NCBI GenBank assembly: GCA_002708845.1
Contig: PAPI01000022.1
Location: 248,001-312,000 of the forward strand
DNA: 64,000 nucleotides
DNA from: Leeuwenhoekiella sp.
GTDB lineage: Bacteria > Bacteroidota > Bacteroidia > Flavobacteriales > Flavobacteriaceae
Direction: 5' to 3'
Shown here: positions 53,866-62,435 of the stretch, piece by piece
How positions within the stretch are numbered: position 1 is the stretch's first letter
Layout of the letters: the number at the start of each line of letters is the position of its first letter
The notes under the pieces: model-generated
What the model was told of the DNA's origin: nothing
The model's input: only the letters and a program-made list of their open reading frames with translations
Databases searched by the model: none
Made by a program: the position numbers and the translations under genes

Positions 53866-54588
53866 ATGTCTATGAAAGCAGTTCTTCATAAAGCAGATAC
53901 CCGTGGTGATGCCAATCACGGCTGGCTGCACAGTAAGCATACCTTTAGTTTTGCTAATTATTACGATCCGCAGCGGATGAATTTTGGGGTCCTGCGTGTG
54001 CTTAACGACGACAAGGTGAGTGGAGGTATGGGTTTTGGAACTCATCCGCATCAAAATATGGAGATTATTTCCATTCCGCTATCCGGAGATCTGGAGCATA
54101 AAGATAGTATGGGAAATACCACGGTAATCAAAGAAGGTGACATTCAGGTGATGAGTGCCGGTACCGGGGTTCAACATTCCGAATACAATAAAAATAAGGA
54201 CGAGGAGGTTCGTTTTTTGCAGATTTGGGTAATTCCAAACAAGCAAAACGTAGAGCCGCGATACGATCAGATTACGCTAGATAAAGCAGACCGAAAAAAT
54301 AAATTGCAGCAGATATTATCGCCCAATAAAGAAGATGAAGGCGTATGGATTTATCAGGATGCCTGGTTTCATTTGACCGATCTTGAGGCGGGAAAAAGCC
54401 TAACCTATGACTTTAAAAAAGCTTCAAACGGACTCTATATTTTTGTTTTGGAAGGAAGCATCACAGCCGGCGATCAGAGCTTGAGCCGTCGTGACGGACT
54501 TGCGATTTACGAGAGTAATCCGGTTGAACTTAAAGCCTCTGAGAATGCTTCGGTTTTATTGATGGAAGTGCCTTTGCAGCTGAGTTAA
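53866..54588 (+). CDS. Pirin-family protein (YhhW-like)
   Basis: The 240-residue bicupin has the YhhW/pirin N-terminal cupin with metal-binding His in GFGTHPHQNMEIISIPLSG and MSAGTGVQHSEYNKNKDE, plus a Tyr-rich second cupin. YhhW acts as a quercetin 2,3-dioxygenase in vitro; other pirins are redox or transcription-associated, so the function here is unsettled. It is a single gene; a second pirin of another subtype occurs at 56382-57254. Confidence 0.88.
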   Translation: MSMKAVLHKADTRGDANHGWLHSKHTFSFANYYDPQRMNFGVLRVLNDDKVSGGMGFGTHPHQNMEIISIPLSGDLEHKDSMGNTTVIKEGDIQVMSAGTGVQHSEYNKNKDEEVRFLQIWVIPNKQNVEPRYDQITLDKADRKNKLQQILSPNKEDEGVWIYQDAWFHLTDLEAGKSLTYDFKKASNGLYIFVLEGSITAGDQSLSRRDGLAIYESNPVELKASENASVLLMEVPLQLS

Positions 54589-54693
54589 GATTCAATAGTG
54601 TGAAATTTTGACAGCTTTTGAGACGGCTGAACTGGTGTTTTTGAAATGGTATTTTTTTTGTTTGGCTATTGTCAAAACTATTAATTAAACCTT

Positions 54694-54915
54694 ATGATTA
54701 TGGAAACACCCATTGAGTTAGAGTTAGTAGGCAAAAAGGAAGATATGTATGCCCTGAAATATCCGGGTCTACAGATTCCCATTCACGTGAATTTTGAACT
54801 GCTCGAAAAATTCAGGAACAGTCCCGATTATATTGTTCGGGAGTCCGGAAATGTTGATCATCATCCGGAAGAAACCTGGATTGAACTTAAGCAGTCGCAA
54901 GGCTTTCGGGCCTGA
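54694..54915 (+). CDS. Small conserved protein, 73 residues
   Basis: This protein starts MIMETPIELELVGKKEDMYA. It contains LKYPGLQIPIHVNFELLEKF and HHPEETWIELKQSQGF, with a mixed alpha/beta pattern and no signal peptide. A clear terminator 12 bp after the stop and its own gap support a real gene. I know of no named family. Confidence 0.65.
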   Translation: MIMETPIELELVGKKEDMYALKYPGLQIPIHVNFELLEKFRNSPDYIVRESGNVDHHPEETWIELKQSQGFRA

Positions 54916-54926
54916 AATGAATACTA

Positions 54927-54955
54927 AAGAGATGCAATTGGCATCTCTTTTTTTA
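54927..54955 (+). terminator. Terminator of the 73-residue gene
   Basis: AAAGAGATGC pairs perfectly with GCATCTCTTT over a 5-nt loop, followed by T-rich DNA. Confidence 0.85.
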
Positions 54956-55139
54956 TTGGTCAAGCTGAAGTGGAATAACACCAATATCATCTTAATATTT
55001 TAGATTTTTCAGGTGTGCTGTATTGGGATGTGTCTTGATGTTTGTTTATGCCTTTTACGACATCGTTGCCTTAAGAAATGAAACCTCTGTTTTACAATTT
55101 TAATAACATTCTAAGCCTTTAGATTGCTTCTTCAAGCCG

Positions 55140-55147
55140 TAATTTTG
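55140..55147 (+). promoter_or_regulatory. -7 box of the Bcr/CflA-type exporter gene
   Basis: TAATTTTG is a perfect TAnnTTTG placed 16 nt before the ATG, so the leader would be about 10 nt. The -33 element is weak. Confidence 0.45.
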
Positions 55148-55163
55148 CATTTGCAAACAGGTT

Positions 55164-56378
55164 ATGACAAAACGCTTTACCACATCCTCAAGAAATATCA
55201 TTGTACTTATCCTGGGTACCCTGATCGCTATTGGTCCCTTTTCTATAGATATGTACCTGCCTGGCTTTGCCAATGTCGCCGAAGATTTTGGGGTAGATAT
55301 CAGCCAGGTTGGACTTACCCTTACCAGTTATTTGATAGGGATTGCTTTGGGTCAATTGGCTTATGGCCCTTTGATGGACCGTTTTGGAAGACGCCGTCCC
55401 CTGATAGGTGGTTTGCTTTTATTTACAGCAACCTCACTTATTTGTGCGTTCAGTTTTAACCTCAATATGCTCATTATCGCCCGCTTTTTTATGGCGTTAG
55501 GCGGTTGTGCAGGTATGGTGGCTTCAAAAGCAATTGTACGGGATCTTTTTGAGAAAAAACAGGTGGCCGATGTCCTGTCTACCCTAATGCTTATTATGGG
55601 GGTTGCGCCCATTATTGCACCAACAGTGGGCGGACTCGTAATAGCCGCTTTTGACTGGGAAGCGGTGTTTTTTATCCTGGCTACTTTTGCTGTTATTATG
55701 TTGCTGCTTATCACTTATATTTTGCCTGAAAGTGCCAAGCCCAACCGATCGACCAGTCTGAAGCCGAAAAAGATTGTACGCGAATATATTTCGATCTTAA
55801 AAAATCGGGAATTTTTCATTTTTGCAATGACCCGGGGATTTACAATGGGTTGCCTGCTGGCTTATGTAAGTAGTGCGCCTTTTGTATTTATTGAATATTT
55901 CGGACTTACCGAGCAGCATTTTGGCTGGGTGTTTGGAAGTAACGCTCTGGGACTTATTTTAGGAAGTCAGGTAAACCGCCTGGCCTTAAAGCGCTATTCG
56001 CTTTTGCAAATCACCACTGCCACCTGTATTGCACTTACCGTGTTAACCGGTTTAGGTCTCGCTATAAGTTTTATGGCTATTCAATTCTGGATCGTATATC
56101 CGTTTTTGTTTACCATGTTGTTTTTAGTAGGTTTTCAAAACCCCAATGTTACGGCCTTATCTCTTGATCCGTTCAACAAGCAGGCTGGTAGTGCTTCTGC
56201 GCTCGTAGGAAGCATCGGGATGATTTTTGGGTCGGTGGCCAGTATTTTGGTCTCTCAACTGGTGACTGAAAGCATCACTCCTTTATTTTTTATTTTGTTT
56301 GGAAGCGCCCTGTGCAGCCTGGCTTTAATTATCTATTACCGAAATAAGACCAAAGCCCTGCAGTTACAAACGACCTGA
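55164..56378 (+). CDS. Bcr/CflA-family multidrug exporter (MFS)
   Basis: The 404-residue protein has 12 predicted transmembrane helices and the MFS motif A GPLMDRFGRRRPLIGG after helix 2. The motif GPFSIDMYLPGF before helix 2 and SKAIVRDLFEKKQVADVLS in helix 4-5 are characteristic of Bcr/CflA drug:H+ antiporters. It probably extrudes small toxic compounds from the cytoplasm. The substrate is unknown. It is monocistronic and convergent with a pirin gene, whose stop is 3 bp away. Confidence 0.9.
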   Translation: MTKRFTTSSRNIIVLILGTLIAIGPFSIDMYLPGFANVAEDFGVDISQVGLTLTSYLIGIALGQLAYGPLMDRFGRRRPLIGGLLLFTATSLICAFSFNLNMLIIARFFMALGGCAGMVASKAIVRDLFEKKQVADVLSTLMLIMGVAPIIAPTVGGLVIAAFDWEAVFFILATFAVIMLLLITYILPESAKPNRSTSLKPKKIVREYISILKNREFFIFAMTRGFTMGCLLAYVSSAPFVFIEYFGLTEQHFGWVFGSNALGLILGSQVNRLALKRYSLLQITTATCIALTVLTGLGLAISFMAIQFWIVYPFLFTMLFLVGFQNPNVTALSLDPFNKQAGSASALVGSIGMIFGSVASILVSQLVTESITPLFFILFGSALCSLALIIYYRNKTKALQLQTT

Positions 56379-56381
56379 TAT

Positions 56382-57254
56382 TTATCCGGGTAGCGGCACG
56401 TAGGTTTGGTCTCCTGAAACTTCCTGAAATTTTCGGTCTTTCCACTGTTGTTTAGCTTCTTCGATGCGCTCTTTTGAAGTGGCAACAAAATTCCAGTAAA
56501 TGTGGCGTTCTTCTTCAAAAGGTTTTCCGCCAAAAAGAAATACATGTGCCCCTTTGAGCAGTTTGATTTTACAAACTTCATCCGTTTTACTTACCAGCAT
56601 ATGCCCAGCAGTGAAAATTTCACCGCAGGCTTCAACCTCACCTGAAACCAGAGTAACTGCAATTTCACCTTCCAGTTTGCCGGTAATGTCGAGTTTGTGA
56701 TCTTCTTCGACTTTTATTTCGATCATAAACAAATCAGAATGCACCGGTACCGGACTCGTCTTACCATAACCTTTACCCGCAATGAGTTTGTATTCTGCGG
56801 CGTTTTCGTGCCAGCGGGGTAAAGCTTCGGCATCAATATGGTGAAATGCAGGTTCGGTATGTTCGAGTTTTTTAGGTAAGGCCACCCAGATCTGATAACC
56901 GTGCATGGTAAATACCTTGCCATCGCGCATATCTTTTGGAGTACGCTCGGTATGCACGACGCCTTTGCCGGCGACCATCCAATTAACAGACCCCGGCCTG
57001 ATGCGCTGATAAGTCCCAATGCTGTCTTCGTGCATCAGTTCGCCTTCAATGAGGTAGGTGAGGGTAGATAGCCCAATGTGTGGATGTTGGTCCACATCCA
57101 TATAGGCTTCGGGTCCCAGTTGGTTTGGTCCCATGTGATCTATAAAAATAAAGGGGCCTACCATTCTTTTCTTGCGAAAGGGGAGTAAGCGACCTACTAA
57201 AAAGTCGCCAATATCCCGCGCGCGTTCTTCGATAATTAATCCTGTATTAGACAA
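56382..57254 (-). CDS. Pirin-family bicupin protein
   Basis: The 290-residue protein starts at TTG (57254); no ATG is available in frame before the domain begins. Pirin motifs are present: DQHPHIGLSTLTYLIEGELM with metal-binding His, and NWMVAGKGVVHTERTPKDMR with His and Glu. The C-terminal cupin is complete, and the length fits the ~290-residue pirin type. Iron or copper binding and redox sensing are known for pirins; the function here is open. It converges with the exporter gene at 3 bp. Confidence 0.88.
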   Translation of the reverse strand: MSNTGLIIEERARDIGDFLVGRLLPFRKKRMVGPFIFIDHMGPNQLGPEAYMDVDQHPHIGLSTLTYLIEGELMHEDSIGTYQRIRPGSVNWMVAGKGVVHTERTPKDMRDGKVFTMHGYQIWVALPKKLEHTEPAFHHIDAEALPRWHENAAEYKLIAGKGYGKTSPVPVHSDLFMIEIKVEEDHKLDITGKLEGEIAVTLVSGEVEACGEIFTAGHMLVSKTDEVCKIKLLKGAHVFLFGGKPFEEERHIYWNFVATSKERIEEAKQQWKDRKFQEVSGDQTYVPLPG

Positions 57255-57448
57255 TTTTTTAATTTATTAGCGTTATAAACTGAAATAGTATTATTTTGAA
57301 AGTTAAGAAATAAGCCGAAGTCTATGCTTTTTTAAAGTTTATTTCTACGTCCCCTTATCTGCGATCATACAAGTGCTTCAACCTAAATGGTTTTGAGGTG
57401 ATAGCTCTATTTGGGTTACGCTCAAAATAAGATTTTAGTTTTAATCAA

Positions 57449-57473
57449 GACCCTGGGAGCAGTAGCTCAGGGT
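57449..57473 (+). other. Short hairpin upstream of the DUF6089 gene
   Basis: ACCCTG-GAGC pairs with GCTC-AGGGT around AGTA with a one-base bulge. It lies 24 nt before the ATG and could be a 5'-leader structure. It is also the only recognisable element in the 242-bp gap. Confidence 0.35.
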
Positions 57474-57496
57474 TATCTATTTTAAATCGGCATTTT

Positions 57497-58228
57497 ATGA
57501 TTTTTCGAACTCTTATTGTCCTAAGCAGTTTTTTTATTCTAGGTCTTCATACAGTTTCAGCACAAACCAGCTACGATCTTGGTTTATATCTTGGGGGAGT
57601 CAATTATTATGGTGAAATTGGAAAAAAAGCATTTATAGCACCTAACCGCGCATTTTTTGGGGTAATAGGGAAGATGAATTTTACCGAAAGCCTTAGTGCC
57701 CGCGCCAGTGTAACTTATCTCACGCTCGCCGACAATGATCGGGATGTAAATGGAGGGTATCGTGCCGGTCGGGGGCAGGATCTTTATTATTCCTTTGAGC
57801 ATACCAATATTGAAGCTTCGGTGGGGCTTGAATTTGTGCCTTTTTCGTTTTTAAAAAACTCCTATAACCCCATTGATTTTTACATTTATGGCGGTGTGGG
57901 AGCGATTTACGGTGATGAAGCTTATTATCCCTTGTCTTCTGGTTTTGAAGACGTGCAGTCTGTAGTATACGGCAACCGAACCCGGCTTACAATACCTATG
58001 GGAGCCGGAATCAAAACCTTTGTAGCCCGCAATTTTATGCTCGGTATTGAGCTCGCACCCCGGTACAGTCTTTCTGATAATCTCGACGGCTCGTATCCTG
58101 ATGATGAACGTGTAGAAGCCAATCGCCTTTTTAATTTTGAAAATAACGACTGGTACACGTTTATAGGCCTTACGCTTACCTATCGTTTTGGTAAAGGCAG
58201 TGATGCATATTGTGATTGTACCCTTTAA
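57497..58228 (+). CDS. DUF6089 family outer-membrane beta-barrel protein
   Basis: The 243-residue protein has a signal peptide (LIVLSSFFILGLHTVSAQ) and alternating-hydrophobic strands typical of an outer-membrane barrel: YDLGLYLGGVNYYGEIG, LSARASVTYLTLADND, YFSFEHTNIEASVGLEFVP, YIYGGVGAIYGDEAYY, ending LTLTYRFGKGS. DUF6089 members are small Bacteroidota barrels of unknown function. It is followed closely by an ABC exporter gene, 53 bp downstream and same strand. Confidence 0.82.
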   Translation: MIFRTLIVLSSFFILGLHTVSAQTSYDLGLYLGGVNYYGEIGKKAFIAPNRAFFGVIGKMNFTESLSARASVTYLTLADNDRDVNGGYRAGRGQDLYYSFEHTNIEASVGLEFVPFSFLKNSYNPIDFYIYGGVGAIYGDEAYYPLSSGFEDVQSVVYGNRTRLTIPMGAGIKTFVARNFMLGIELAPRYSLSDNLDGSYPDDERVEANRLFNFENNDWYTFIGLTLTYRFGKGSDAYCDCTL

Positions 58229-58245
58229 ACTTTAAGCAACGGGTT

Positions 58246-58277
58246 TTGAGTTTCTGTTTGTGGTAAGAGTATCTTTG
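58246..58277 (+). promoter_or_regulatory. Promoter of the ABC exporter gene, abutting its start
   Basis: TTG (58246-58248), a 21-nt spacer and a perfect TATCTTTG (58270-58277) form a Bacteroidota promoter. The box ends 4 nt before the ATG, the same geometry as at tatA, implying a leaderless transcript. Confidence 0.5.
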
Positions 58278-58281
58278 CAGT

Positions 58282-60114
58282 ATGGCAAAAAGCTTAAGTA
58301 GCATTCAGGATCAAAAGAAAACCAGTGTCAGAAGTTCATTCCAGGCGCTGCGGTTTATTCCTCGTTTTTTTAGGGAAATCTGGAGCGTTAGTCCATCTTT
58401 GTTTTTGACTAATCTCTTTTGCAGATTAATCAATGCATTTTCTCCGGTGGTGATTCTATGGGTAGGTAAACTTATAATTGACGAGATTATTACTCAGGTA
58501 GACGCTGCAAATCCCGATTATACTTTATTATGGAATTATGTGCTGCTCGAGTTTGGCATCGTAATCCTGTCTGATATTTTAAACCGACTTACCGGGATTA
58601 CCGACGGACTGCTGGGAGACCGATATAATATTGTTTCTTCTGAAAAAATGATACGGAAGACCAGTAAGATTGATATTGGTCAGCTTGAAGATTCAGAGTT
58701 TTACGATAAGCTTGAACGCGCCCGCCAGCAGACTCAGGGTAGGGTTGGTCTTATGAGTACCGCTTTGGCACAGGCACAGAGTATTATTTCTATAGGAACG
58801 CTAATCGCAGGGTTGATCTACTTTCAGCCTATTCTAATCGTTTTGCTGGCACTGAGTATTATCCCCTTGTTTATCAATGAAATTCGCTTCAGCGGGCAGC
58901 AATATTCGATTTCTAGAAGCTGGACGGCTGAGCGTCGTGAGCTAGACTATCTGCGTTACATCGGGGCTAACGATAAAACCGCTAAAGAAATCAAGCTTTT
59001 TGGCCTTACCGATTTTATCGCAAAACGCTTTAGAAACCTGAGTGAGCAATACTTTGAGATCAATAAAAAGTTAACCATCAAGCGCAGCGCATATAGTGCG
59101 GGCTTTAATGTTTTGGGTGTGGTATGTTATTACGGGGCCTATCTGGTTATTATACGCAGTGTTTTGGTGGGCGAAATTACCATTGGTGAACTCACATTTC
59201 TTTCAGCTTCATTCAATCGCCTGCGCACCGGCCTGCAAACCTTCTTTACAAACTTTACCCGTATTACCGAAAGTGCCTTGTATCTTAAGGATTACTTCGA
59301 TTTTATCGATTTAAAAATAGCCGATGAAGACCGGGAATTTTTGGCCTTACCCAAAGAAATTCATACCGGTTTTGAAATCAGGGATTTGCATTTTGCCTAT
59401 CCCGGTAGCGATCACGAGGTTTTAAAAGGCGTGAGTTTTAAACTGAATGCAGGCGAAAAAATGGCATTTGTGGGGCAAAATGGAGCCGGTAAAACCACAC
59501 TGATAAAGTTAATGCTGCGCTTTTATGAGCCTACGCAAGGCGAAATTTTGCTGGATGGAATAAACATCAACAACTACAATAAAGCAGCTTATCAGCAGTT
59601 TTTTGGGGTGATCTTTCAGGATTTCTTCAGGTATGAATTTACGCTTCGCGAAAACATTGCAGTAGGTGATATTCTGGCCGTGGAGGATGATTCACGAATT
59701 GTCAATGCGGCGCAACTGAGTCTGGCGAACGAAGTTATTGAAACCTTACATAACGGTTATGATACGCAACTGGGCAAACGTTTTAAACAGGGGCAAGAGC
59801 TTTCTGGCGGGCAGTGGCAAAAAGTGGCTCTCGCCCGCGCCTATATGAAAGATGCTAAAGTAATGGTTTTAGATGAGCCAACTTCAGCCCTCGATGCGAA
59901 GGCTGAGTACGAAGTCTTTGAACGTTTTATTGATCTGACCAAAGGCAAAACCAGTATTATCATTTCGCACCGTTTTAGTACCGTACGTATGGCAGATCGT
60001 ATTTTGGTATTACAACACGGTAAAATTCTTGAACTGGGTACACACGAAGAATTGATGCAGGACCCGATGCTTTATGCTGAACTTTTTGACCTTCAGGCGC
60101 AGGGATACAAGTAG
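58282..60114 (+). CDS. ABC exporter, fused permease/ATPase
   Basis: The 610-residue half-transporter has a transmembrane domain in ~30-330 and an ABC ATPase in ~370-600. Walker A is MAFVGQNGAGKTTLIKLML, the signature is ELSGGQWQKVALARAY, Walker B VMVLDEPTSALD and the H-loop IIISHRFSTV. It works as a homodimer or heterodimer in the inner membrane exporting lipids, peptides or drugs; the cargo is unknown. It lies 53 bp downstream of the DUF6089 gene, but its own promoter overlaps the start. Confidence 0.93.
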   Translation: MAKSLSSIQDQKKTSVRSSFQALRFIPRFFREIWSVSPSLFLTNLFCRLINAFSPVVILWVGKLIIDEIITQVDAANPDYTLLWNYVLLEFGIVILSDILNRLTGITDGLLGDRYNIVSSEKMIRKTSKIDIGQLEDSEFYDKLERARQQTQGRVGLMSTALAQAQSIISIGTLIAGLIYFQPILIVLLALSIIPLFINEIRFSGQQYSISRSWTAERRELDYLRYIGANDKTAKEIKLFGLTDFIAKRFRNLSEQYFEINKKLTIKRSAYSAGFNVLGVVCYYGAYLVIIRSVLVGEITIGELTFLSASFNRLRTGLQTFFTNFTRITESALYLKDYFDFIDLKIADEDREFLALPKEIHTGFEIRDLHFAYPGSDHEVLKGVSFKLNAGEKMAFVGQNGAGKTTLIKLMLRFYEPTQGEILLDGININNYNKAAYQQFFGVIFQDFFRYEFTLRENIAVGDILAVEDDSRIVNAAQLSLANEVIETLHNGYDTQLGKRFKQGQELSGGQWQKVALARAYMKDAKVMVLDEPTSALDAKAEYEVFERFIDLTKGKTSIIISHRFSTVRMADRILVLQHGKILELGTHEELMQDPMLYAELFDLQAQGYK

Positions 60115-60134
60115 AAGAAATTATGCGTTGAATG

Positions 60135-60893
60135 TTAAAGCGCATTTGCGCTAAGACCGCCGTCTACTTGCAAATTTTGACCGGTGATAAACGAAGCTTT
60201 ATTCATTGCCAAAAACGCGATGGTGTTTGCCATTTCTTCAGGCTCTGCAAAGCGTTTCATAGGGGTGCGTTCCACAATTTTATCGTAACGTTCTTTTTGA
60301 TCCATCACTTCTTTCACCAGAGGAGTGGTTGTGTACCAGGGCGAAACCGCATTTACACGAATGTTATGCTGAGCCCATTCGCTGGCCAGACTTCGTGTTT
60401 CCTGAATTAATCCCGCTTTTGACATCGCATAAGGGGTGCCGCTTTTTACATCCTGAGACCCGGCTACAGACGCAACATTTATAACAGAAGCTTTAGTACT
60501 GCGTTTAAGCAAAGCGAAAAATTTGCGGGTCAATTCAAAAGGTGCGATAAGATTTACCTCAAGGATTTTGCGGTATTCTTCCGGCTCATAGAGATGAGCT
60601 TCTTTTCTGATGTTTGTCCCTGCATTATTTACGAGGATATCGAGGGTGCCACTGCGTTGAAAGACAAAATCGGTAAGTTTATCCTGATCGTCTTCATTAG
60701 TGACATCGCCAGCCATTCCTGAAGCTATGTACCCGGCTTCACTCAATTCCTGCTCCAGAGCAGCAACTTCTGCACCGTCTCTGGCGGTAAATATGACTTT
60801 AGCTCCCAATTTTGCAAATTCATATACCGTTGCACGGCCTATCCCTTTGGTTCCGCCGGTAATCAGGGCGGTTTTTCCTTCTAAATTCCACAT
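60135..60893 (-). CDS. Short-chain dehydrogenase/reductase (tropinone reductase-like)
   Basis: The 252-residue enzyme is a classical SDR. The cofactor motif is GGTKGIGRATVYEFAKLGA, with NNAGT, the catalytic Ser in INVASVAGSQDVK and YAMSK (Tyr and Lys). The C-terminal FITGQNLQVDGGLSANAL closes the NAD(P) site. It resembles 3-oxoacyl-ACP-reductase- and tropinone-reductase-like SDRs; the substrate is unassigned. It is monocistronic, convergent with the ABC exporter gene at 20 bp. Confidence 0.9.
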   Translation of the reverse strand: MWNLEGKTALITGGTKGIGRATVYEFAKLGAKVIFTARDGAEVAALEQELSEAGYIASGMAGDVTNEDDQDKLTDFVFQRSGTLDILVNNAGTNIRKEAHLYEPEEYRKILEVNLIAPFELTRKFFALLKRSTKASVINVASVAGSQDVKSGTPYAMSKAGLIQETRSLASEWAQHNIRVNAVSPWYTTTPLVKEVMDQKERYDKIVERTPMKRFAEPEEMANTIAFLAMNKASFITGQNLQVDGGLSANAL

Positions 60894-60978
60894 AAATCAA
60901 AAAATGCTTTTGCGGCAAAACTACAAAGTCTCTCGTGCTTAGCGGGATAAAAATTCTAGAAATCTTGTGTTGTTCAAA

Positions 60979-61007
60979 TTAAAAAACCCACCAGAAAGGC
61001 GGGTTGA
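60979..61007 (-). terminator. Terminator of the aldo/keto reductase gene
   Basis: On the minus strand AACCCGCC pairs with GGTGGGTT and is followed by TTTTTAATTTG. Confidence 0.75.
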
Positions 61008-61031
61008 GATATTGTTGTGTTAACTATAATG

Positions 61032-61886
61032 TTAGAAATCAAAGTTGTCGGGATCAGGCCCTATGCGTCTACCTTTGTCTAAATTAGTAATGGTTTGCAT
61101 ATCTTCTTCACTAAGTTCAAAATCAAAGACATTTGCATTACTCTTAATATGATCTTTCGAAGTGGATTTAGGTATGGTAATTACCCCATTCTGTAAATCC
61201 CATCGTAATACTACCTGTGCAGGTGTTTTACCATATTTTTCGCCTATTTCTTTGAGGGTTTCATTTTCGAAGGCTTTACCCTGCATTAGTGGAGACCAGG
61301 CCTCATACTGAATGTCATTTTCTGCACAGAATTTCTGTAAATCTTCCTGCACTAACCAGGGATGAAATTCAAGCTGGTCTACCATTGGCTTTACTTCACA
61401 ATCTTTCATTAAATCCATAAGATGATGTTCGAGGAAATTACTTACTCCAATGGCCTTGATTTTTCCCTCCTTATACAGCTTTTCCATCGCTCTCCAGGTA
61501 TTCTTATATTTTCCTTCTACAGGCCAGTGAATGAGATACAAATCCAAATAGTCTGTATCTAAACGCTGCAAGGTTTTGTCGAAAGCTTTTAAGGTGCTTT
61601 CATATCCCTGATCATTATTCCATAATTTACTGGTGATAAAGAGTTCTTCACGTGCAACGCCACTGTCTTTGATACCTTTACCTACTCCTTCTTCATTATC
61701 GTATGCTTTTGCTGTATCAATATGGCGATAGCCGGCTTCAATAGCCCATTTTACTGCATTGATCACTTCTTCTCCATCTTCAGCTTTCCAAACACCCAGA
61801 CCTAAGTAGGGCATCTTATAGCCGTTACGAAGTTCCCAGGTTCCTTGTAAATTGGTTATTGATTTTATTGTGGTTTCCGTATTCAT
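61032..61886 (-). CDS. Aldo/keto reductase
   Basis: The 284-residue TIM-barrel enzyme has the AKR signature GYRHIDTAKAYDNEEGVGKG (Asp and Tyr of the catalytic tetrad), the Lys in ELFITSKLWN, the His in YLIHWPVEG, and the NADPH-binding IPKSTSKDHIKSNANVFDF near the C terminus. It reduces small aldehydes or ketones in the cytoplasm. Sequence best fits the 2,5-diketo-gluconate-reductase-like AKR5/AKR11 group. A well-placed promoter and a terminator show it is a single-gene unit. Confidence 0.93.
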   Translation of the reverse strand: MNTETTIKSITNLQGTWELRNGYKMPYLGLGVWKAEDGEEVINAVKWAIEAGYRHIDTAKAYDNEEGVGKGIKDSGVAREELFITSKLWNNDQGYESTLKAFDKTLQRLDTDYLDLYLIHWPVEGKYKNTWRAMEKLYKEGKIKAIGVSNFLEHHLMDLMKDCEVKPMVDQLEFHPWLVQEDLQKFCAENDIQYEAWSPLMQGKAFENETLKEIGEKYGKTPAQVVLRWDLQNGVITIPKSTSKDHIKSNANVFDFELSEEDMQTITNLDKGRRIGPDPDNFDF

Positions 61887-61902
61887 AGCTTTTAATTTTA
61901 AA

Positions 61903-61933
61903 TAAAGTTAGTCATCACTTATTGGGAGTCCAA
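61903..61933 (-). promoter_or_regulatory. Promoter of the aldo/keto reductase gene
   Basis: On the minus strand TTG (61931-61933), a 20-nt spacer and TAACTTTA (61903-61910) give the Bacteroidota pattern with one change in the -7 box. The leader would be about 10 nt. Confidence 0.55.
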
Positions 61934-61988
61934 CTGATTTAACCCATGTTAACGCCCGGATGTTAAGGCTTTTTAGATTTACCGCATT

Positions 61989-62016
61989 AAAAAAGCCGCT
62001 TGTAGAGCGACTTTTA
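61989..62016 (-). terminator. Terminator of the small lipoprotein/membrane protein unit
   Basis: On the minus strand AAAAGTCGCT pairs with AGCGGCTTTT around CTACA and is followed by TTAATGC. Confidence 0.75.
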
Positions 62017-62034
62017 AGGTTAGGGTTTTATTTT

Positions 62035-62172
62035 CTAATCAACTGCATCTTCCATAGCATCACCTACATCATCTGCGGCGTCTTCCACTTTGTCTTCGGT
62101 TGATTCACGGCAACTGTAAAGTGTTGTCGCTAAGGTACCCATTAGGGCGAAAATTAAAATAAAACGTTTCAT
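62035..62172 (-). CDS. Small acidic lipoprotein, 45 residues
   Basis: From the ATG at 62172 the product is MKRFILIFALMGTLATTLYS followed by the lipobox Cys and a short acidic tail RESTEDKVEDAADDVGDAME. A longer frame to 62232 lacks a plausible start context. Such Asp/Glu-rich tiny lipoproteins next to lmo0937-type membrane proteins are common in Flavobacteriia and are often stress-associated, which is a statement from memory. It starts 19 bp after the next gene's stop. Confidence 0.6.
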   Translation of the reverse strand: MKRFILIFALMGTLATTLYSCRESTEDKVEDAADDVGDAMEDAVD

Positions 62173-62191
62173 ACTTTTGGTTGTTAATTGG

Positions 62192-62350
62192 TTAAAGACG
62201 TCTACCTGTGGCCAATTTGTAAAGTATTGCAATTACTGCAAGTACTAACAAGATGTGGATTAAACTTCCTACAGATTCTCCAAAGCCAAAAAAGCCAACA
62301 AGCCATCCGATAATTAAGATTACCACAATAAGCCAAATAATATCTCTCAT
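62192..62350 (-). CDS. lmo0937-type small membrane protein, 52 residues
   Basis: From the ATG at 62350 (MRDIIWLIVVILIIGWLVGF) the protein has two hydrophobic helices separated by FGESVGS, followed by YKLATGRRL. This is the lmo0937 family of tiny membrane proteins, widespread in Bacteroidota, and its function is unknown. Frame extension to 62419 lies over promoter DNA. It is first in a two-gene unit with the acidic lipoprotein. Confidence 0.75.
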   Translation of the reverse strand: MRDIIWLIVVILIIGWLVGFFGFGESVGSLIHILLVLAVIAILYKLATGRRL

Positions 62351-62376
62351 AGTTATAAATATATTGGTTAGTAAAC

Positions 62377-62406
62377 TAAAAGTAATGTAAGAAACTGAAG
62401 CTACAA
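62377..62406 (-). promoter_or_regulatory. Promoter of the lmo0937-type gene
   Basis: On the minus strand TTG (62404-62406), a 19-nt spacer and TACTTTTA (62377-62384) match the Bacteroidota promoter with one change. It explains why the shorter start at 62350 is preferred, with a ~20-nt leader. Confidence 0.5.
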
Positions 62407-62435
62407 ATTCGCTTAACATCGAATTAACTTGAAAA

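Noticed and set aside
57461-57480. tRNA gene suggested by AGTAGCTCAGGGTTA
   Set aside because: Only a D-arm-like phrase is present; no acceptor stem, anticodon arm or T-loop follows before the ATG at 57497.
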